A stretch of DNA of 64,000 nucleotides, taken from the NCBI RefSeq assembly GCF_026151205.1, contig NC_087075.1, positions 7,892,858 through 7,956,857 of the forward strand, in the 5' to 3' direction. The stretch comes from Bolinopsis microptera. Lineage: Eukaryota > Ctenophora > Tentaculata > Lobata > Bolinopsidae. Positions 55,890-64,000 of this stretch are shown here, piece after piece (position 1 is the first letter of the stretch; each line of letters opens with the position of its first letter). Below the pieces are notes generated by a model. It was not told the origin of the DNA. It saw only the letters and a program-made list of their open reading frames with translations, and searched no databases. Made by a program: the position numbers and the translations under genes.

Positions 55890-56420
55890 CACTATCCGTC
55901 GCGGAGTAGAGTCCGCGGCGGAGCCGCCGGACTCCGAGCGGACTCCGGCGGTGCTCCGCCAAAATGTATTTACACTGGACTCGAGTACATTTTGGCGGAC
56001 TCCGAGCGGAGCCTTGATCGACGATGTCCATCCGTCGAGATCGTTGCTCTGCGAAGCAGAGCAACGATCGTCGACGATGCGAAGCAAGAATGCTAGTTTG
56101 CGCGGCGCGTCGAAGCGGCGAAGTCCTCCAAAGCGGAGCCGAGCGGACTCCGAGCGGACTTTAAAGTCCGCCGCGGACTACGAGCGGCTCCGCGGCGGCT
56201 CGGCGGAGTGTCCGCCGCGGACTAAGCCACTAGGCGGACTCCGGTCCGCCGCGGACTCCGGCGGAGTGCTTGGCGGACTCCGCCGGACCTCTCCGCCAGA
56301 CTTGAATCCGGCGGAGTCCGGCGGAGCTTGGCGGAGTCCGCTAGCTCGGCGGACTCCGCTTGGAGTCCGCCGGACTCCAACAGAGTCCACTGACTTCCGA
56401 CCTCCGACCTCCGACCCTCG
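55890..56420. repeat. GC-rich 'ggactccgcgg' repeat region
   Basis: Dense irregular copies of GCGGACTCCG and its reverse complement, strongly GC-rich in an AT-rich neighbourhood, with a perfect inverted repeat 'gatcgttgctctgc' at about 56039-56070. Open in several frames on both strands, but the peptides are repeats only. Confidence 0.85.
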
Positions 56421-56815
56421 GCTAAATTTGTCACGTGACATACAACATAGCATTTTGCAATATTGTGGTCAGATGAAAAGGTCGCTAGTGATAAACCTTA
56501 ACCATTACCCTCACAATGTCAATAGTGTACAACTCTAGTCCTAACTTTGACCCTATAATGTATAAACGTTGACCCTAACCCTCCACCAAACCGTCCGCAG
56601 CGAAATATCAATGTCATTGACTGGTCACGTGACCAAAACAATTTTTGTCATATTATCTCATATAGGGAAGCGTTTTTAGTTTTACCCTACACGTTGCATG
56701 TGGCGTCATTCGGCCGGATCCCAGCAAGCAAAAATACGTCGACCATCACAGGACGACGCCAGCCAGCACTCTCTACGCTCTTCGAGCTCCGATCGTCCTG
56801 TGACGAAGTAAGGAC

Positions 56816-56918
56816 TTGTCATACGTTGTATGACCCGCCGCGCACGAAGTGCGCGGCTCCCCCTGTAGCGTCGAAGACGCTACAGTGAAGCGACCGTGGG
56901 GGTCACCACGTGATACAA
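56816..56918 (-). mobile_element. MITE family 1, copy 3 (inverted)
   Basis: 103 bp with the best internal hairpin of the family (ctgtagcgtc/gacgctacag, 10 bp perfect). Flanking octamers GTAAGGAC and GTTAGCAT are only partly alike, so the target duplication has decayed or been rearranged. Confidence 0.85.
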
Positions 56919-57099
56919 GTTAGCATTAGGAGGTGCACGATAAAAATAAACTTGCTCGGATTTTAAACATTTTTGTAACATTGTTTTCTAAAGACTGTGA
57001 GAATTTTCACAGTACCAAATTTGTTATACCTTTTTGGAAAGATCAGTGAGTTTCGCCTAGGTGCCATATTTGATGGTGCGCGGCTTTTGGAGCAAAATT

Positions 57100-57420
57100 A
57101 GCTGTAAAAGTCGCGTAATTTGACCAAATTTGACCAAATTCGTTGATTTTTGTCGTATTATTTGGATATATCTTCAGTTCCTTGAATGAGATCATTCTGA
57201 AAATTGGCGACGACCTTCCAATAGGGCTTTCACAAATGTCCGAAAAATTTGGTGGATATCGGAGTTGATATAGTGATCAAAATGGTGCAAAATACGCTGC
57301 TTTTAGCTGTAACATAATGTCTGATGGTTGGATATGCTTTAAACTTTTCGGACACCTTCCTTTTAAGTCTATGAGTAAGCTTACCAATTTTTATTGCAAT
57401 CGGAGGTCGGGAAGGATACT
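57100..57420. repeat. Dispersed ~320-bp repeat, copy 2
   Basis: Same family as 52125-52445 ('cgaaaaatttggtggat', 'gagttgatatagtgat'). Confidence 0.75.
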
Positions 57421-57649
57421 TAAAATCTATTTGTTTGAAGAAAATTGTGCTGGCCGAAATTAGCGCTAAAAACCATCCTACAGTCGGCACGCGCGGCTCA
57501 CTGTCGATGGCGCACTACCTATTAGCATAGCCAATATTCATGTATTATCGAATGTTTAAGTTTAACCATGTTTATTATGATATTATTATTCATTGTAATA
57601 TGGCAATAAAATTAAAATTTTGTTTTACTTAAAAAAAAGTGGTGTGCAC

Positions 57650-57754
57650 TTGTATCACGTTGCGACCCCCACGGTCGTTTCACTAACGATACAGGGGGAG
57701 CCGCGCGCGCACTCGTGCGCGGCTGCCCGCCGCAAGTCATACAACGTATGACAA
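57650..57754 (+). mobile_element. MITE family 1, copy 4
   Basis: 105 bp with perfect 8-bp target-site duplication GTGTGCAC (57642-57649 and 57755-57762). Hairpin 1 has lost most of its arm; hairpin 2 is expanded. Confidence 0.92.
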
Positions 57755-57962
57755 GTGTGCACTACTTCAAAAACATTTTGCTTCCACTAAGTCGCTCAAC
57801 CAAATCTCGAAAATTGTTTAATTGTTAATGAAAAGGCCCTGAGGGTATGAAAGTAATTTTGTTTTGTGTTTGGTGTATTTTTGAACACTGATCCCTGTTA
57901 CTGGGCGGCGCGCTCATATAACAGCCTGTCATGCATTCCGCCGAATTTTTATTTACCTGCAA

Positions 57963-58090
57963 CCTGGGGACCTCAGGCTATTATGTTCATAAATATTCCG
58001 CCGAATAGCTAGATTCAGTGGAATGACAGGCTGAGCGCGGCCCAGTAAAATCTTTATATGTTTATGAACATAATAGCCTGGGTCCCCAAG
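57963..58090. mobile_element. MITE family 3, complete copy with ~30-bp inverted termini
   Basis: The left end 'ctggggacctcaggctatta' continuing 'tgttcataaa' pairs with the right end 'tttatgaacataatagcctg' continuing 'ggtccccaag'. The centre holds 'ggaatgacaggctgagcgcg'. Partial copies lie at about 16877 and 17226. Confidence 0.85.
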
Positions 58091-58689
58091 TAATGATCGA
58101 TTACCCGGCTTTCTATTAATGATGAAGGGTAAAAATGGTTTTTTGTACACTGTAGTGTTATAGGCAAAAATCAAAACTGTTTTGGTCACGTGACAGGTTA
58201 GTAAAACACGAATTTGATTGTTTATTATTATTATTATTGTTTTATTAGGCTGCAAAATTACAAAATTAAAGTCACGTGATAACAAATAATTTTTGGGCGA
58301 GCAAACGCAAATTGGTATTTATAATAACAAATAAATAAGCCAAAATTTTAAACGATCAGTTTCTTATTACATCGTACATATTATGATATCCGGCCGTCAA
58401 AAGCACATTTGGATTTGAGAACCTTTAGTTAAATTATTAACGGGTGATACTCGTAAAATATTTGTTCCATATACTAAAGTGCAAAGATGAAAGGTTTACA
58501 AGGTTTACAAGGTTTACAAAAAATAGATCTATATTACAGAGAGATAAATGTCAGATCAGCATAGCTAAAGGTCAAAGTCCGAAATCCAAATAGAAAATCC
58601 GTTACCATTAAGGTGTTTGATGAGTGTAAAGAAAAAGTGAAAATGAAGGGGCTGTGGAGGAGATGTGATATCCCGTACTGAGACACTAA

Positions 58690-58985
58690 TGTTCGTGTTT
58701 CTTCTTTATAGGGAATCGTGTTCTGCATAGCTGAGCGACGAATTTGGTGAATTCCACTATGTGCTCCGGTAGAAAGAGGCTCTTCATGTCATGAAATAGT
58801 AATGACTTTGTGGGCTCCTTCATGTTAGTCCTACTGGAATGGTACCTGGGACATGTTCTAAGGAAGTGTTCTTCATCTTCTATTATCGGATCAACACAAG
58901 GAAGATTAACAAAGAGCTCCATCATGGACTTTTCGCTGCAGAATTCACAAATTCTGTGATGTTGATCAAAGTATATCTGGAATTA
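58690..58985 (-). pseudogene. LINE RT-ORF 3' end fragment (zinc-knuckle tail)
   Basis: The minus-strand frame reads 'YFDQHHRICEFC', 'IIEDEEHFLRTCPRYHSSR', then a tail to a stop near 58686. The C..C...EDE.HFL..CP pattern is the usual C-terminal Cys motif after LINE reverse transcriptases. No upstream RT domain is attached. Confidence 0.75.
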
Positions 58986-61500
58986 AAAGAAAACACTAAA
59001 GTACGTCTAGATTAAATTACTTGAATTTACCTGGCATTTCCTATTTCAGTTCTTTGTGGACTGCGCTAAAGTTCCCTTCATGCCTGATCTGAGTGTTTGT
59101 CCTGAAGGCTAAGAAGTCTCAGTACCTCCACAGTCCACCATTATTGGAGAGGTAAGTGTGAAATATGGTAGACAAGGTGGGTTGGACACTACGCATTAAG
59201 TATTTGAAATTGATTTTATGATTGTTTAAAGTAATGAAATTATTAATTATACTAATTTATTAGATAATTAATAACTTTCAGTCGGCGGGTGGAGCGAATT
59301 TCTGTATCATTGAATGATTGGCATGGATATCCCCCCACCAGCAGGTATTTTACATTATAAAATGCTGGAAATAATATTTCTAAGATGTTAATAATTATCA
59401 GGGACTTATTTATTTGTATTTGACAGTTATTAGGCACCTTAATTGTTTCAAAGTTTTAAACTAATTCACTCAATTCCAGGTCCGCTTTTGGGATTCTTGG
59501 TGAATTTTACACGGAGACTTTACCGATCCTACGATTTTGGTAAAAAATCGCGTAGGATTCGCAAAAAAGTTCCGGAAAATTTAAACAAGTTAAACAGTCA
59601 GTTTACGGTACTGGAAAAGAGAAATTGTTTGTCATAATTGATATTGTCGTTTTTTGTAATTTAACGAGTTTACACTGTACTTAATATCAATATTCTGTTT
59701 AAAAAACTTTGAGACATCTTCTTGCATGAGTTGGGTCCGTGACCGCCACAATAGCTTACCTTAACAAACCTACAAGTTATAAACAAACCTACAAAGTAAG
59801 TACTTTGTAGGTTTGTTATAGGTTTGTATATTCAAAACTGAAAATTTCTTTTGATACATGTTATCTTATGTTCGATTCGCATACTTATTATTTATATGTA
59901 TTTATTCTTTTATAAGTTTTTATTGTTACATTATACTACTCGTATATAATATAATATGAAACTTGTTATAAATTCTGGCCAGGGGCCGCAGTATCAGAGA
60001 GACTTTACTTGTTTTTTACTTACGAAATGTTTTGCTGGAACATTTTTAATTAATTGACGTGATTTATAAATTCTTTGGGGTGATATCATGAAAATAAATA
60101 TTGTTTTGTTTTAAAAGAAAATGAGGTTGGACATCATCAATAAAAGAATAGAATTTGCTGAAAGTTGCTTAAATAATCATTCTAGTAAACAAACAATGAA
60201 GTTTTCTTATAAAAAATCATAACGAATGTTAACAAAAGTTTCCAATGGTAAAATTTGTAAATCTACTTGAAAGTTTAATCAGTGAATATTTTATATATCT
60301 ATATATGTTATAAAATTCATTATTCATTTTAACCAAAAGTGATAAGTAAAAATATCGATTAATTATAACGATTAATTACAACGATTAATTACACAATTAT
60401 TTATATACGAATAATGTTTATTATACTAATTAGCCTTGTGATGTCGGGCGATGGTCAGCGTTAAAAAAAAGACCGATAGATTCGAATGTTCACCATTTTG
60501 AACTACTCAACGAGATAGGACAGACTGATGACATCACGACTCCAACTAAGACACGTCACAAAGCCGTAATGATAACTCACAACCGTAATGATGACGTTCA
60601 CCAGATGTAATGATGACGTTTCAAGAGTGAAATTAACTGGTGATCACTCTTGCACCTGTTATTAAAAAACAGGAGTCAGAAGTTGTCGTCGGTAAAAAAC
60701 TGAGGTTTTTATTTTCAGACTACTTTAAATTCTACGATGGAAACAGGGTTTGGTTGGGCTATTTTGTTCAAAAAAACTAGAATTCATTTCATCCAGTTGA
60801 TTAGTTGCAATTTGGAGGGATCGTCATTATTTTCGATAACGTCCTAGCAACCAACTACTCTAAAAGGATATCTCTCCCTTTATCGGAAAATTAAGATGAC
60901 TTAATCTTAGCCAATAACCCATAAAGAATAAAGATCTGTTGTCGAGACAGAAAATAAGTCTAAAATTTCCCCTCGATAACAGTCGGGGCTGAGGACAATG
61001 AAGGAGTGCTCGTTTACTCCACCAAAGACAGTGATTACAGCGAATCACGTGGTCTCCAAACCAGGTCACGTGATTATCACAGAACAAACAGACTATTTGC
61101 TTGACCAGGATAGAATTACCAGCAACTCTGGAAGCGTTGAAGACATGGAACAAGAGGAGAACATTGATCCGGCTGAGGGGGTTCATGGACAATGAGGTTA
61201 TTAATGCTACATTCTCCTTACAGTTCAACATTTCTTTCCATTTCATGATTATATAATAATACTAATTAGCTATTCAATAATTTAGTTTATTTATGGGTGA
61301 TCCAATAATTCTGAGAGCTCAGGAGCTTTTCTAGAAATTTGTAAATCTTCCATTTTCCCAAAATTGAACGTTTCAGATGGAATTACCAGCAACGTTACAA
61401 GGAACTTTTTGATGGCGTTAAGGCGTTTCCAGAGATGGCAAAGGAGATTCTGCCCATTATAGAGGAGTAGTTCATTTTCACAACTGCATTTGTTACTACG
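58986..61500 (+). other. Uncertain exon candidates, plus strand
   Basis: Several short pieces look coding after plausible acceptors but cannot be linked in one frame. They are 59041-59157 ('FFVDCAKVPFMPDLSVCPEG', with an in-frame TAA before a good donor); 59478-59637 (ends 'KKVPENLNKLNSQFTVLEKR' and a stop); 60719-60749 ('YFKFYDGNR'); 60981-61194 (open to a stop); and 61377-61470 (either '..WNYQQRYKELFDGVKAF' or '..GITSNVTRNFLMALRRF', both ending in a stop). They may be one divergent gene, several, or relics. A perfect palindrome (aacaaacctacaaagta/..) lies at 59780-59815. Confidence 0.25.
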
Positions 61501-62259
61501 ACGAGGTAATTAGTAGATTCGTTTGTCGGGACTTTATTTGCACAATTTATTTCTAAGTTTTTTCCCCTTTATTTTTCCATGTTACGCGACCATCTGTGTC
61601 GAGTTGAAAGCACTTACTTGGAAAATAGCTTTTATATAATAAACGTCTTTATGAGTCGATTGATCTTTTTAACCATCATTTGCTGAACTCAAATATATAC
61701 CGATAAATTGCTGTATAAAATGTGACTTAAACTATTTTATTGTTCAGATCTGAATCTGTCCGATGATGAGGATTGTGGAGAGGGTTTGCAGCACCAAGCA
61801 GGGTTAAAGTACACGCTCGACATTGTGTAATACAGAAACTTGAAACAGTGAGTTTATTATTATATTATATAATAATACATGTATGTATATATACTATAAG
61901 GTATATAATATAGTTTTTTGGGAATACTGATTATTTTATTTGTTAGTTCTGATTTTAATCAATTTAAGAAAGGCGTTAATGTCTTTTGACTACTTTTCTT
62001 CGTCAGAATCTCTTGTTTGATTTATTGTGTTCTCTTGTGTCGTGATCACAAAATGAACATTGATTTGCTGAAAATATTCCGTCAATGCCAAAAGATACAC
62101 AATATTAATCAATCTAATCTACTTATGCTGCAGATGAATAATGGCTCTTTTAACAAAACAAGACTGGCCCAAAACCTAAAAATTTCTGCTCAGTTCGACC
62201 ATGAAGTTTGATATATTATGACAGTGAACAAGTGGTTAGATTATTGAAAAATACTATGT

Positions 62260-62322
62260 TATGTTGCCATGTTGCCATGTTGCCATGTTGCCATGTTGCC
62301 ATGTTGCCATGTAGCCATGTGA
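62260..62322. repeat. (TTGCCATG)n tandem repeat
   Basis: Seven to eight copies of an 8-9-bp unit 'ttgccatg'. Confidence 0.9.
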
Positions 62323-62474
62323 TGGCACGTCCCCCCATTCCCGCCGCAACTTTTCACTCTTCTAATTATACTAATTATACTAATTTACGTATTATGCTAA
62401 TACTAATTATACGAATATACTAATTATACAACAACTATTCTCTAGAGTTGCTCTTGTAATTTGAGTTGAGCTTT

Positions 62475-62721
62475 TTATAATAATTTGATAGGGACTTCAC
62501 TACACACTTTCCAGGATTCGCTCCTGCCAGTATACCAAACATTCGGACTGCTGCAGTCCAGGAAACTAAAGTCTCCTGCCACAACTCGAACGTGACCGGA
62601 AGTAAAATCAATCAAAAGTGAAAGGATTGTGCCGGATGATAATGTTAACCCATCAAGAAAAACGAGGAGTAGAAAGCATGTGATCCAGATTATACCCTGA
62701 TACTCTGAGACCTTCAGAAGC
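62475..62721 (-). CDS. Candidate membrane-protein exon (partial, unassigned)
   Basis: After a strong acceptor ('tttttgacag') the minus strand is open for 82 codons to a TAA. The start is hydrophobic ('YQGIIWITCFLLLVFLDGLT') and continues 'GTILSLLIDFTSGHVRVVAG', with three cysteines in the second half. It could be a signal/TM exon; a consensus-like donor (GTGTGT) lies before the last ten codons. No family recognised and no partner exon found. Confidence 0.3.
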
Positions 62722-64000
62722 CTGTCAAAAATGTATATGTTTTAATTTTATTATCAAGTTTACTTTATCACAAAGATATAATTATATAGTGCGTACATAC
62801 GGAGGAAGTAAAAATGATGAAAAGAATTTAATGCAGAATATCGGTCACAAATCTTCCACAACTATATTACATTTTGTTTTTCCTATTGTCCACCTACAGC
62901 GATAAGGGTTCGTTCAACATATTAACGTCGTAATCAATATTTTGGCAAATTTTTTACCCCCCGGCCCCCCCCCCCCTCGTAATCAACGTAATCACGACCG
63001 AACCCCCCCCCCCGGCCCCCCCTATTTTGTTTAATCCAGGTTGACCCCCCCCCCCCCCCCCCGTAATCAAGACCCAACCCCCTCCTTATTAAGTAATCAA
63101 GATTAGACACCCCCCCCCCTATCTATTATATGTTACGTGGTTAAGCCATTTATATATTAAAAGCTATCACGCGGATTATAATGAAATAATCCGCCGAAGC
63201 ACTTACTAACGAAACTGTGTATAAACAACGAAAAATTTAGTATCTATCAAACTTAGTATCTATCAAACTGTAGTATCTATCAAACGCTTCCACTGATGAA
63301 AAAACCTACCAGAGATAAGATCTTCTTGCAACTGCAACTTGTCTAGTTCTAAGGACCTTATAAATCTAAACTAACTGCTCAGTTATCTTTTCAGCAAACG
63401 TTTTCTTTTCAGTATGGACGAGACATTGAGTTTTCACGTCATGACCGACCTAGTGACTGGTGAAATGAAAATAGATAAACCAAGGTGGATCTACACCGAA
63501 AGGCAAAGAAACGTGCCAGAGTAAATTTGATTTTAATTAATTAACTGTTATTTAATTAAGGACTTCTCACTTGATAAAAACATCCCATCTCTTTACAAGT
63601 TTTACACTGAAAGTATATAACAAATACACACTCCCCCCTTGCTTTAGAGGCTAAAAGAACGAGAGTTCGAAAAAAAGGGAAACAGGTTGGGGCGTTGCCC
63701 AGCAAGACTGAGTATGTAGGTAACCAGAGTAGTCGGAACATAACAGTTCAACCACAAGAAGATACTCTACAATCTCTTAGATACTCGGGCGAGGTCATGT
63801 TTTGTTTTTTTTTTTGTTAGTTGAAAACCAGTTTTTGCTGGTACCATATATAGGGCTTTGGAACAATATAGAATAAAAATTGTATGAAAAACTCACATCC
63901 CGTGGGGCACGTCGACATTCAAGTTCTAGTTGCAAGCACATGTTATAAAATTGTAAAATCGCCTCAAGACCAGAACTGCATATTGCTTGGGCTTCAGCCC
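62722..64000. other. C-rich tracts and unassigned sequence
   Basis: 62957-63118 has five poly-C runs of 8-17 separated by 'gtaatca' words (a degenerate C-rich minisatellite). 63238-63285 has three 'tagtatctatcaaac' units. An open stretch 63414-63524 ('MDETLSFHVMTDLVTGEMKI') follows an acceptor-like 'ttttcag' but is too short to call. Confidence 0.4.

Noticed and set aside
55849..56538. 229-residue Arg/Ser/Gly-rich frame on plus strand and 91-residue frame on minus
   Set aside because: Stop-poor GC-rich repeat; both strands open; peptide is repeat-derived only.

Overview
The window is animal (metazoan) nuclear DNA. It is AT-rich, with multi-exon genes that have consensus GT/AG splice sites and short to medium introns, and it carries many transposon remnants and tandem repeats. 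The identifiable genes (PEX14, a Popeye-domain protein, an ARHGEF17-type RhoGEF) are animal genes. The repeat content (Penelope-like element, jockey/CR1-like LINE fragments, a DUF7869-type element, many MITEs) is typical of marine invertebrates such as cnidarians, sponges or placozoans. I cannot name the phylum from the sequence alone. No rRNA, tRNA, CRISPR array or bacterial operon was seen. There is one 100-N assembly gap (36846-36945).

Layout. 1-2.4 kb: decayed LINE reverse transcriptase and a FLYWCH zinc-finger remnant. 3.2-9.1 kb: two tandem paralogous three-exon genes for small secreted 12-cysteine proteins, each with a TCAGGG-type hexamer array in intron 1. The first has a 5'-truncated Penelope-like retroelement in intron 2, flanked by a 12-bp direct repeat. 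10.5-11.3 kb (minus): three exons of PEX14. 13-17.7 kb: MITEs and LINE debris. 19.0-36.6 kb (minus): at least 23 exons of an ARHGEF17/TEM4-like protein, from near the end of its PH region through a C-terminal beta-propeller. Two genes are nested in its introns: an intronless secreted beta-helix protein on the same strand and a two-exon secreted protein on the opposite strand. A broken DUF7869 element lies in the same large intron as the beta-helix gene. 38.4-41.3 kb: minisatellites. 43.8-49.3 kb (minus): a complete seven-exon POPDC gene of 357 codons whose cAMP-binding signature is not conserved. 50-59 kb: foldback elements, MITEs and three LINE fragments. 59-64 kb: only uncertain exon candidates and C-rich tracts.

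The genes do not form a functional cluster. They cover peroxisomal import, Rho GTPase/cytoskeletal signalling, membrane cAMP-effector biology and secreted proteins. The most interesting items are the duplicated 12-Cys secreted proteins with their hexamer-array introns, a ~103-bp MITE family with perfect 8-bp target duplications and internal hairpins, the POPDC protein without the DSPE signature, and the intronless beta-helix gene with bacterial-type features nested in an intron-rich gene. All gene models are manual reconstructions from splice signals and reading-frame continuity. They would need transcript evidence to be final.
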